Below are positions 18,120-25,355 of a stretch of 64,000 bases of DNA, piece after piece. The DNA lies in NCBI RefSeq assembly GCF_900129455.1, contig NZ_FQVU01000003.1, positions 806,001-870,000 of the forward strand, read 5' to 3'. How positions within the stretch are numbered: the first letter of the stretch is position 1; each line of letters starts with the position of its first letter. This DNA comes from Jatrophihabitans endophyticus (GTDB lineage: Bacteria; Actinomycetota; Actinomycetes; Mycobacteriales; Jatrophihabitantaceae). A program made the position numbers and the translations under genes. A model generated the notes under the pieces. It worked only from the letters and a program-made list of their open reading frames with translations. It did no database searches and was not told the DNA's origin.

Positions 18120-19147
18120 CCGATGCGACCGTGCTGGTGGTCGACGGCAACTCCCTCGTCCACCGCAGCTTCCACGCGCAGGCCCACACCGGGGAGCCGG
18201 CGTGGGCGGTGCGTGGCCTGCTGACCCAGCTGGTCGCCGCCGTGGATCGCATCCGGCCGGTCGGCGTCGTGGTGGGGTTCGACGACCCCGAGCGGTCGCT
18301 GCGCCGCGAACGGTGGCCGCAGTACAAGGCGAACCGCGGCGAGAAGCTGGACACCCTGGTCGAGCAGCTCGCCGACGCGGTGGCGACGCTGCGTGAGCTC
18401 GGCCTGGCCGTCGTCGTCCCGCCCGGTCTGGAGGCCGACGACGTGCTGTGCTCGACCGCCGCGGTCGCCGCGCGCGCCGGGGCCAGGACGGTCGTGGTGA
18501 CCTCCGACCGCGACGCGTTCGCGCTGATCGACGACACCACGTGCGTGCTGCGCATCATCAACGGCGGGGTCGAGGCGTCCCCGCTGATGACGCCCGACCG
18601 GCTGGTGACCCTCCTCGGCGTGCGCCCCGAGCAGTACCGGGACTTCGCCGCGCTCCGTGGCGACCCGTCGGACAACCTGCCGGGCGTACGCGGTGTGGGG
18701 CCGCGCACCGCGGCGCGTCTGCTCGCCGCGTTCGGCACCGCCCGGGCCGCGTTCGACGACCTGGCCGCCGTGCGCACCCACCTCGGGGCGGGGGTCACGG
18801 CGCGGTTGGCGGCCCCCGGGGCCCGCGCCGCGTGGGAGCTCAACTGCCAGGTCATGACGATGCGTGACGACGTCGAGATCGGACTGGCGCTCGACGCCGG
18901 GCCGGGCGTGCTGCCGCTGCCGGCCGAGGTCGTCGACCGGGTCTACCGTTCGCACCGCCTCACCTGGTCGGCGGGGCAGGCCGTGCGCGTGCTCGCCGAG
19001 GTCGACGCGGACGTGCCGGTGCCGACCTACGCCGACGCCGGCGGTGACGACTGGTTCCCGACGGGCACCACGGCGCCCCGCCGCGTCCCGCGGCTGCCCC
19101 GTGCCACACCCCGCACGCCGAGCTCGGAGCAGCTGTCGCTGTTCTGA
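18116..19147 (+). CDS. second FEN-like 5'-3' exonuclease with C-terminal clamp-binding motif
   Basis: A 343-residue PIN-fold 5' nuclease. Motifs: [57 protein letters not shown] and the H3TH region [21 protein letters not shown]. After the nuclease core an unstructured Arg/Pro/Thr tail ends in SEQLSLF; QLSLF is the textbook bacterial beta-sliding-clamp binding motif at the extreme C-terminus, absent from the 12143-13045 paralogue. It is the last of four overlapping genes whose other members handle lipoproteins and polyprenol sugars, so expression is tied to growth. Likely role: clamp-directed flap or primer removal. A hairpin follows at 19160-19192. Confidence 0.92.
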   Translation: MTDATVLVVDGNSLVHRSFHAQAHTGEPAWAVRGLLTQLVAAVDRIRPVGVVVGFDDPERSLRRERWPQYKANRGEKLDTLVEQLADAVATLRELGLAVVVPPGLEADDVLCSTAAVAARAGARTVVVTSDRDAFALIDDTTCVLRIINGGVEASPLMTPDRLVTLLGVRPEQYRDFAALRGDPSDNLPGVRGVGPRTAARLLAAFGTARAAFDDLAAVRTHLGAGVTARLAAPGARAAWELNCQVMTMRDDVEIGLALDAGPGVLPLPAEVVDRVYRSHRLTWSAGQAVRVLAEVDADVPVPTYADAGGDDWFPTGTTAPRRVPRLPRATPRTPSSEQLSLF

Positions 19148-19159
19148 CCGGGACGCGAG

Positions 19160-19192
19160 ACGGCCGCCCGGAGAGATCCTCCGGACGGCCGT
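19160..19192. terminator. bidirectional hairpin terminator between exonuclease and rbpA
   Basis: Two 14-nt arms (19160-19173 and 19179-19192) pair with one mismatch around a 5-nt loop, giving a very GC-rich stem between the convergent genes. There is no T-tract, as usual in high-GC actinobacteria. Confidence 0.7.
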
Positions 19193-19213
19193 GTCGGCGT
19201 CGTAGCGCTGGGG

Positions 19214-19561
19214 TCAGGCGGACTTCTGGCCGCGCCGGGCGCGCAGGACGTCCAGCCGCTCGGCCAGGACCTCTTCGAGGTCGGCGATGGTGCGGCGCTC
19301 CATCAGCATGTCCCAGTGGGTGCGCGGCGCCTTGGTCTTCTTCGCCTCGGGCTCGGGGCCGTCGATCAGCTTCGCCGTGCTGCCGTCGAACTTGCAGTCC
19401 CAGGTCGGCGGGATCTCGGCCTCTTCGGAGAACGGCACCGTGAACTCGTGGCCGCGCTCGCAGCGGTAGGCGGCGACGTTGCGAGGCGCGGGCTCCGCGC
19501 CGTACTCCGTCTCGTAGCTGATAGCGCCGAGCCGGCTGCCGCGCAGGGTGCGGTCTGCCAT
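19214..19561 (-). CDS. rbpA: RNA polymerase-binding protein RbpA (zinc site degenerate)
   Basis: A 115-residue actinobacterial RNA-polymerase-associated factor that binds sigma-A/sigma-B holoenzyme and stabilises the open complex. Full-length signature: MADRTLRGSRLGAISYETE (N-terminal tail and core), WDMLMERRTIADLEEVLAERL (sigma-interaction domain). The zinc site keeps C34, H38 and C56 but residue 59 is Asp instead of Cys, so metal binding is probably lost. A near-perfect Shine-Dalgarno (GAGGAGGT, 5 nt spacing) marks the ATG. A second, shorter RbpA at 55461-55802 keeps all four ligands. Confidence 0.95.
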   Translation of the reverse strand: MADRTLRGSRLGAISYETEYGAEPAPRNVAAYRCERGHEFTVPFSEEAEIPPTWDCKFDGSTAKLIDGPEPEAKKTKAPRTHWDMLMERRTIADLEEVLAERLDVLRARRGQKSA

Positions 19562-19821
19562 CGGGCACCTCCTCGATCGTGTCTTCGTCGATGGGACGGC
19601 GCGGTGGGCGCTGCCCTGCGGATGTTGCTTCCTACTGTGTCGTTCGCGGCGCGGCACCCGATCGGATGCACGCAGCGGGACCGTCATCTGACCAACGAAC
19701 AGGATGGCTCGATGATTCCCCTATGGTCGGGGTGGTAACCCCGGGACGGCCGCGTCGAGCTCAGTGCCGTGCCAGCGCGAATCCGGCGCATTCCCCGACA
19801 CACCACCCGCGGAGGGTCACG

Positions 19822-20259
19822 ATGCGAAGCCCGTGGAGAGCTCGGGCCGGACGGGCGACACCGCCGCCGGCGTCGGGGTCGGCGCTGGGATCGGCGTTGG
19901 GACCGGTGCGGCTCGGCCTCGCCGCCGGCCGCCTCGTCGCGCCCGCCGCCTTCGTCCGCGCGCTCGGTGCCGACGCGGGCACCGCGCGGCGCGTCACCTG
20001 GTTGACCCGGATGCTCGGGGTGCGGGACCTGGCGCTCGCGGTCGGCGTCACCGGCACGGTCCGGCGCGGCGGCGACGCCCGCGGCTGGCTGCTCGCCGCC
20101 GGGGCCGCCGACGCCGTGGACGCGGTCGTGATCGCCCGCGCGGCGTCGGTCGGCCGGTTGGGCGGGTCGGTGCCGGGACTCGTGGCCGTCGCGGGGGCAG
20201 GCTCCGCCGTGGCCCACGTCGTCGCCGCCCTCGCTCAGGGCAGCTCGAGGGCCAGCTGA
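19822..20259 (+). CDS. hypothetical membrane protein, 145 aa
   Basis: I do not recognise a named family. After a basic, Pro/Ser-rich start there are about four weakly hydrophobic helices rich in Ala, Gly and Val, including the segment WLTRMLGVRDLALAVG seen in small uncharacterised actinobacterial membrane proteins. GGAGG lies 6 nt before the ATG at 19822, a good ribosome-binding site. Its last 25 bases overlap the 3' end of the convergent thymidine kinase gene. Confidence 0.7.
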   Translation: MRSPWRARAGRATPPPASGSALGSALGPVRLGLAAGRLVAPAAFVRALGADAGTARRVTWLTRMLGVRDLALAVGVTGTVRRGGDARGWLLAAGAADAVDAVVIARAASVGRLGGSVPGLVAVAGAGSAVAHVVAALAQGSSRAS

Positions 20260-21041
20260 CCTCGTCCCGCGGCGGTGCCGAGGTCGCCGCGGCGGTGGTG
20301 CGTGCGGCAGAGGACCTGGTAGTGCACCTCGGGTTCGACGCCGGTCGCCGACGCGGCATCGTCACCACCGCCAGCGCCGGTGCCGCCGGCGGTGCCGTGG
20401 TCGGCGGCGAGCGTGTCGGCGACGACGACGGTGTCGCCCTCACGGACGACGCGACCGTCCACGACGCGTGCGTTGAGCCGCCCGGGCCGCCCGCACCAGC
20501 ACAGCACCTCGACGTGGACGGGGACGGTCTCGTCGGCCAGCTCGAACAACCGCTTGGCGCCCGGCAGCAGCTCGGTCCGGAAGTCGGTCGCGAGCCCGAA
20601 GCAGTACACGTCGACGTGCGAGTCGTCGGCGAGCTCGGCGAGCTGGTCGACGTGAGCGGCGGTGAGGAACCCGGCCTCGTCCACGATCAGGTAGTCGACG
20701 GCGCGCCCGGCCGCCCAGTGCTCGCGCACCAGCAGCCGGATGTCGGTGTCGTCGCCGAGCTCGATCGCGGCCCGCGCGAGCCCGACCCGGGTGGTGATCG
20801 CGGCGCCCCCGGAGCGGTCGTAGCGCACCAGCAGCATGCCGTGCCGACCCTGCCGGGCGTGGTTGTGGTCGATCTGCAGGGCGAGGGTGGACTTCCCGCA
20901 GTCCATCGGGCCGTGGAAGAACTTCAGCTGCGCCGGCATCGGCGTGGCGCGGCGGTTGCCGGCGGCGGGAACGGAGGAGAGCGCGCCACGGTCCTCGCGG
21001 GGATCGCGGGCCTCGCGGATCACGGGCACCGGTTCGAGCAC
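20235..21041 (-). CDS. tdk: thymidine kinase (type II)
   Basis: Phosphorylates thymidine to dTMP in nucleoside salvage. P-loop GPMDCGKST, Walker-B-like LIVDEAGFL, the thymidine-pocket region YCFGLATDFR and a structural zinc site (CWC ... CRTH) are present. A Gly/Ala-rich insertion lies between the zinc Cys pairs. GTG 21041 is chosen because a TAGCGT hexamer sits 7 nt upstream and the ~34-residue N-terminal extension has the G/C third-position bias of real coding sequence. The conserved family start MPAQLKFF is at 20939 and could be the true one. The 3' end overlaps the convergent membrane-protein gene. Confidence 0.9.
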   Translation of the reverse strand: MLEPVPVIREARDPREDRGALSSVPAAGNRRATPMPAQLKFFHGPMDCGKSTLALQIDHNHARQGRHGMLLVRYDRSGGAAITTRVGLARAAIELGDDTDIRLLVREHWAAGRAVDYLIVDEAGFLTAAHVDQLAELADDSHVDVYCFGLATDFRTELLPGAKRLFELADETVPVHVEVLCWCGRPGRLNARVVDGRVVREGDTVVVADTLAADHGTAGGTGAGGGDDAASATGVEPEVHYQVLCRTHHRRGDLGTAAGRGQLALELP

Positions 21042-21048
21042 GCGGCAC

Positions 21049-21054
21049 ACGCTA
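21049..21054 (-). promoter_or_regulatory. tdk -10 element, leaderless type
   Basis: TAGCGT on the minus strand, 7 nt upstream of GTG 21041. The GTG at 21050 overlaps the hexamer and so cannot be translated from this transcript. Confidence 0.45.
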
Positions 21055-21079
21055 CCGAGGGCGCCCCCGAGCGATGGGC

Positions 21080-21826
21080 TCAGCTCTCGTCCACGTCCAC
21101 GACGTAGTACTTGCCGTCGGACTCCTTCTCGACCGTGACCTTCAGCGTGGTCTCGCCGTCGGAGGATTTGAACGTGTAGGTCGGCCCGGACTGCCCCGAC
21201 GCCTGGGTCGGTGAGTAGATCTTGTCCGGGCCGATGAGCCCAGCGACCTCCGAGGAGCTGACGCGGTCCTCGTACACGCAGCCCTGCGCCTGGTCGGCGG
21301 AGCTGAGCGTGATGAAGCTGACGAAGAGCCGGGCCGTGCTCTCGGCGTCCTTCGTGCTGGCGCAGATGCTGAAGGTGCTGGCCGTGCTGCCGGACGTCTC
21401 GCCCGCCGTGCTCGAGTCGTCCGACGTGCTCGGCGTCGGTGAGCCGGTGGGGAAGTCGGGTCCGCCGGAGCCGGTGGCGGTGGCGCCGGTGGACGAGGCG
21501 ACGGGATCGCCCGAACCGCCGGAGAACACGCCGGTGGCCGCCAGCACGATGACCACCAGCCCCGCGACGATGACCGCGCCCAGCGCGACGAACAGCCAGC
21601 GCCGGGTGCCGTCACCGCCGTGGCCGCCACCGCCGTAGGGCGGCTGCTGCGGCGCGCCGTACCCGCCGCCGTACTGCCCCCCGTACTGGCCGCCGTACTG
21701 CCCCCCGCCGTACTGACCGTCGTACTGGCCCCCGTCGTACTGGCCCCCGTAGGGGTAGCGCGGCTCGCCGTACGGCCCGGGGTGCTGGTTGCCGTACGGG
21801 TCGCCGCCGTGGCCCTGCTCGCTCAT
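21080..21826 (-). CDS. membrane protein: Gly/Tyr/Gln-rich N-terminus, one TM helix, small extracytoplasmic domain
   Basis: A 248-residue protein built like the one at 11115-12131. Residues 1-62 are low-complexity (repeats of GGQYGG/YDGGQ and APQQPPYGGG), then RRW and one TM helix (LFVALGAVIVAGLVVIVLAATG), a Ser/Thr/Gly linker, and a ~100-residue domain with two Cys (FSICAST, QGCVYED) ending in a beta-rich KVTVEKESDGKYYVVDV. I do not recognise that domain; the position suggests an NTF2-like or DUF4878-like fold, unproven. ATG 21826 gives MSEQGHGG, which resembles the MTEQGG start of the other protein. No strong Shine-Dalgarno. Confidence 0.8.
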   Translation of the reverse strand: MSEQGHGGDPYGNQHPGPYGEPRYPYGGQYDGGQYDGQYGGGQYGGQYGGQYGGGYGAPQQPPYGGGGHGGDGTRRWLFVALGAVIVAGLVVIVLAATGVFSGGSGDPVASSTGATATGSGGPDFPTGSPTPSTSDDSSTAGETSGSTASTFSICASTKDAESTARLFVSFITLSSADQAQGCVYEDRVSSSEVAGLIGPDKIYSPTQASGQSGPTYTFKSSDGETTLKVTVEKESDGKYYVVDVDES

Positions 21827-21879
21827 GGTCGGCCATTGTGCCGTGCCCCGCGGTCCGTCGCTCTGCCACACTCGCGGAC

Positions 21880-22302
21880 GTGACCGAGGATCCCGCCACA
21901 GCCGCACGGTCGAGCATGAGTCGCAACGTCCTGGGCGGCGTGCTCGCGGAGTGCGGAACGGCGCCCGTGACCGGCTTCCACCGCGACGGCCACTGCACGA
22001 GCGGGGTCGAGGACGTCGGCAACCACACCGTCTGTGCCGTGGTGACCGCCGAGTTCCTGGCCCACCAGCAGTCAGTCGGCAACGACCTGTCGACGCCGCG
22101 TCCGCAGTTCCGCTTCCCGGGGCTGCAGCCCGGCGACCGGTGGTGCGTCGTCGCGCTGCGGTGGCTGCAGGCGCACGAGGACGGCGTGGCCCCGCCGGTC
22201 GTGCTCGCGGCCACCAACCGGCGGGCGCTCGCGGTCGTGGACCTCGCCGTCCTGCGGCAGTACGCCGTCGACGTACCCGACGATCCCGGGGTGCTGGGCT
22301 GA
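21880..22302 (+). CDS. DUF2237 family protein
   Basis: A 140-residue protein matching DUF2237 throughout: NVLGGVLAECG, PVTGFHRDGHC, HTVCAVVTAEFL, GNDLSTPRPQFRFPGLQPGDRWC. The conserved Cys/His/Asp positions suggest a metal- or thiol-dependent role, but no member is firmly characterised to my knowledge. GTG 21880 (7 nt after CACACT) is chosen; ATG 21916 is an alternative just before the conserved block. The next gene begins close to its stop, so a two-gene transcript is likely. Confidence 0.85.
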   Translation: MTEDPATAARSSMSRNVLGGVLAECGTAPVTGFHRDGHCTSGVEDVGNHTVCAVVTAEFLAHQQSVGNDLSTPRPQFRFPGLQPGDRWCVVALRWLQAHEDGVAPPVVLAATNRRALAVVDLAVLRQYAVDVPDDPGVLG

Positions 22303-22355
22303 TCACCGACGACGCGCTGACGCAGGGACGGCCCGAGCGCTCCCTGCGCCGGTGG

Positions 22356-24629
22356 GTGCGCGACGGCGTCGACCGGCTGGCCGGCGCCGACCCGGGGCTG
22401 ACGCAGCTGCGCACCGCCACCCAGGCGATCCTCGGCATCGTCGTCGCGGTGGGCCTGGTCTACGGGTTCGTGCGACTCACCGGGGCGCTGCAGCTGCCCG
22501 CCGCCGCCGGGCCGCCCGCCGTCGTCACGGCCACGAACCACGCCCTGCTGATCGTCTCGATGCTCGTCGGCGGCATCCTCGCGATGATGGCCGGCTTCGT
22601 GGTCAACGACCCGTCGCCGCGCCAGCAGTTGGTGTCGACGCTGTTGCTGCCCGCACCCATGCTCGCCGCGATCGCCGTCGGGCTGCTGCTCGGGCCGTAC
22701 CGGGTGGCCTCGCTGGCGTGGCTGGTCGTGCTGATGACCCTGGCGGTTTACGTGCGCCGCTGGGGCCCGCGCGGCTTCGCGGCGGGGCTGGTCGCGTTCA
22801 ACGGCGGCTTCCTCGGCTTCTTCCTGCACCGGCAGCTCTCCCTCGGCGACCTCGGGTGGCTGGCCGCGGACGTCGGGCTGGGCGTCGTCGCCGCGTCGTT
22901 CGTGCGCTTCGTGGTCCTGCGCGACGACCCGGAGCGCGCGCTGGAGCGGATGCGGCGTTCCTGGCAGCAGCGGGCCCGTCGCCTGCTCGACCTCGGCGCC
23001 GAGACCGTGGCGGCGTCCGGGCCCCGCCACCGCAGCCGCGACGGCGTGGACGCGCTGCACCGGCACCCGCACGACGGGCAGCTGCGCCGTCAGGTCGTCC
23101 GGCTCAACGAGTCGACGCTGATCATCGAGGCGCAGCTCGTGCTGACGTCGCCGACGTCGGCCAGGGTGGAGGCCCAGGAGCTGTTCGGCGCGGAGCTGTC
23201 GCTGACCAACTGCGCGCGGTTCTGCGCGGCGCTGCCGCACGTGCTCACGCCGGCGGACGCGGCCCTGCGGGCCGGCGCGGACGCGGCGGTCCGCGCGGCC
23301 CGCGACGAGCAGTGGCCGCTGGTGCGGGACCGGGCGGCAGGGCTGCGCGAACACCCCGGCTCGACCGAGCGGGCGACGACGCTCGTCCGGCGGCTCGCGC
23401 TCTCCCTGGAGCAGTACGCGGCCTCGCGCGAGCGGCTGCACCACGCGATCGAGGAGCGTCGCCGGGGCGTCACCGTCGCGACCTTCCAGCCGGCCGTCGA
23501 GCTGGCCAGCGGCTTCCTGCCCGGGTCGGTGCCGGTCAGTGCCCAGGCGTCGACCACGCCGGGGCGGGGGCGGTTCGAGCGGACGGTGATGCCGCCCTAC
23601 GTGCGCTCGTCGCTGCAGATCGCGGTGGCTGCGACCGTCGCGGTGGTCGTCGGTGACCTCGTGGACGGCTTCCGGCTCTACTGGGCGGTGCTGGCCGCGT
23701 TCCTCGCGTTCATGGCGACGACGAACACCGGTGAGCAGGTGCGCAAGGCGCTGTTCCGTGTCGCGGGGACGGCGATCGGGATCGTCGTCGGCGACGTGCT
23801 CGTGCACGCGACCGGTGGGAACGTGGCGGCCGCCTTGCCGGTCGTGCTGGTGGTGCTGTTCCTCGGCATCTACCTCATCCGCACCAACTACACGTTCATG
23901 GTCGTCGGCGTGACGATGATGCTGTCCTTGCTCTACTACCAGCTGGGCGAGTTCAGCTGGGACCTGCTCGTGCTGCGGCTCGCCGAGACGGCCGTCGGCG
24001 TCGGGGCCGTCGTGCTGACCGTGCTGGTGGTGTTCCCGCTGCGGCCACAGCGGGTGATCGCCGCGGGTGTGCTGCTGTGGTTCCGTGCGCTGGCGACGCT
24101 GCTGGACCACTCGCTGGACCGGCTGCTCGGCGGCGAAACGCGGCCGCTGCGCTCGGACATCCGCGCCCTCGACGCGTCCTGGGCGGCGCTCGAGGCGGCG
24201 GCCGAACCGCTGCGGCGCGCGACCTTCGGGCGCAACTCGACCCAGCTCGCCGAGATCCGCGCCGTCAGCTCGGCCGCGCGGTTCTACGCCCGCTCGCTCG
24301 GCGACGCCGTGGCCGAGCTCGCCGACCCCCACCTTCCGGCGCTGCGCCCGGCGGCGCGCGACCTGCGCGGCTCGGTGGCGGCGATCGACACCCGGCTGGA
24401 GAGCGGCACGCACGGTACGTACGTGCGGGCCGCGGCGCTGGTCGAGCGCGCGGCCCGCGAGCTGCCCGCGGACGCCGAGCTCGCGCACCTGGCCCTGCGC
24501 GACCTCACGCTGCTCGACGGCGCGCTGGCGCGGTTCGCCGCCGCGCTCGATATGCAGGTGCGCGACCACGACACGTCCGACCTGCTCGGCGGCGGAGGCG
24601 GCGGCGGCCACGGCGCCCCCTCCCCGTGA
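22356..24629 (+). CDS. FUSC-family aromatic-acid-exporter-like membrane protein
   Basis: About 757 residues with two membrane blocks (about residues 20-190 and 410-570), each of several helices, separated and followed by soluble helical regions. This is the layout of the FUSC/YccS/aromatic-acid-exporter family (FRLYWAVLAAFLAFMATTNTGEQ in the second block is typical). Start assignment is uncertain: between the DUF2237 stop (22302) and the first helix the only usual in-frame start is GTG 22356, without a ribosome-binding site. The C-terminus is a poly-Gly stretch whose TGA stop (24627-24629) lies in the left arm of the 54-bp palindrome. Substrate unknown. Confidence 0.82.
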   Translation: MRDGVDRLAGADPGLTQLRTATQAILGIVVAVGLVYGFVRLTGALQLPAAAGPPAVVTATNHALLIVSMLVGGILAMMAGFVVNDPSPRQQLVSTLLLPAPMLAAIAVGLLLGPYRVASLAWLVVLMTLAVYVRRWGPRGFAAGLVAFNGGFLGFFLHRQLSLGDLGWLAADVGLGVVAASFVRFVVLRDDPERALERMRRSWQQRARRLLDLGAETVAASGPRHRSRDGVDALHRHPHDGQLRRQVVRLNESTLIIEAQLVLTSPTSARVEAQELFGAELSLTNCARFCAALPHVLTPADAALRAGADAAVRAARDEQWPLVRDRAAGLREHPGSTERATTLVRRLALSLEQYAASRERLHHAIEERRRGVTVATFQPAVELASGFLPGSVPVSAQASTTPGRGRFERTVMPPYVRSSLQIAVAATVAVVVGDLVDGFRLYWAVLAAFLAFMATTNTGEQVRKALFRVAGTAIGIVVGDVLVHATGGNVAAALPVVLVVLFLGIYLIRTNYTFMVVGVTMMLSLLYYQLGEFSWDLLVLRLAETAVGVGAVVLTVLVVFPLRPQRVIAAGVLLWFRALATLLDHSLDRLLGGETRPLRSDIRALDASWAALEAAAEPLRRATFGRNSTQLAEIRAVSSAARFYARSLGDAVAELADPHLPALRPAARDLRGSVAAIDTRLESGTHGTYVRAAALVERAARELPADAELAHLALRDLTLLDGALARFAAALDMQVRDHDTSDLLGGGGGGGHGAPSP

Positions 24630-24679
24630 TCGACATCCGCTTACCGCCGTCCCGGCGACGGGAAGCGGATGTGGATCAC
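24626..24679. repeat. 54-bp palindromic element, copy 1; also convergent terminator
   Basis: Two 17-nt arms (24626-24642, 24663-24679) pair with one mismatch around a 20-nt centre that itself folds. The outer TGATC/GATCA bases supply the stop codon of the FUSC gene on the plus strand and of the hydrolase on the minus strand. The same element, with compensated stem changes, recurs at 39368-39421. Confidence 0.85.
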
Positions 24680-25341
24680 CAGCCGCGCTCGCGCCACTCC
24701 GCGAGGTGGGGGCGCTCCGCGCCGAGGGTCGAGTCGTCGCCGTGGCCCGGGTAGAACCAGGTGTCGTCCGGGAGCGTCGCGAACACCCGCTGCTCGACGT
24801 CGTCGAGCAGCGAGGTGAAGTCGGTGGGTGACCACGTCTTGCCGACGCCGCCGGGGAAGAGCGAGTCACCGGTGAACAGGTGGGCGACGCCCTCGGGATC
24901 GCGGTAGACGAGCGCGACCGAGCCGGGGGTGTGCCCGCGCAGGTGGATCACCTCGAGCGTCGCGTCGCCCACGGTGACGGTGTCGCCGTGCTGCAGCCGC
25001 TCGTCGACGGCGACGGGGAGCTCGTCGGCGTCGTCGGCGCCCGCGTACACCGCGGCCCCCGCGAAGTCGGCGGTCTCGGCCAGCGCCTCCCAGTGGTCCT
25101 GGTGGCGGTGGGTGGTGAGGACGGCCGACACCGGGGGGCCCTCGAACTCCACCAGCTCGCGCAGCCGGTCCGCCTCGTTGGCCGCGTCGACGAGCAGGCC
25201 CTCGTCGGTCTGCGTGCAGCGCAGCAGGTAGGCGTTGTTGTTCATCGGCCCGACCGCGAGCTTGGCGATCGTCAGCCCGGGCAGCCGTCGGACGTCCTTG
25301 GTGCCGCCGACCTCGACGTGGCCGGTGTAGGTATCGCTCAC
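24676..25341 (-). CDS. metallo-beta-lactamase-fold hydrolase (glyoxalase II-like)
   Basis: A 221-residue MBL-fold hydrolase. Zinc ligands visible: THRHQDHW (HxHxDH), HLRGHTPGS, LFTGDSLF and FYPGHGDDS. Size and motif spacing fit the glyoxalase-II-like/thioesterase branch; because mycothiol metabolism is present nearby, a mycothiol-conjugate thioesterase is possible but unproven. GTG 25341 lies 8 nt after a TAGCGT hexamer. The stop codon is in the right arm of the 54-bp palindrome. Divided from the next minus-strand gene by 11 bp. Confidence 0.9.
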   Translation of the reverse strand: MSDTYTGHVEVGGTKDVRRLPGLTIAKLAVGPMNNNAYLLRCTQTDEGLLVDAANEADRLRELVEFEGPPVSAVLTTHRHQDHWEALAETADFAGAAVYAGADDADELPVAVDERLQHGDTVTVGDATLEVIHLRGHTPGSVALVYRDPEGVAHLFTGDSLFPGGVGKTWSPTDFTSLLDDVEQRVFATLPDDTWFYPGHGDDSTLGAERPHLAEWRERGW

Positions 25342-25349
25342 ACCGCAGG

Positions 25350-25355
25350 ACGCTA
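25350..25355 (-). promoter_or_regulatory. -10 element of the MBL-fold hydrolase
   Basis: TAGCGT on the minus strand, 8 nt before GTG 25341. It overlaps the 3' end of the DUF4032 gene. Confidence 0.4.
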
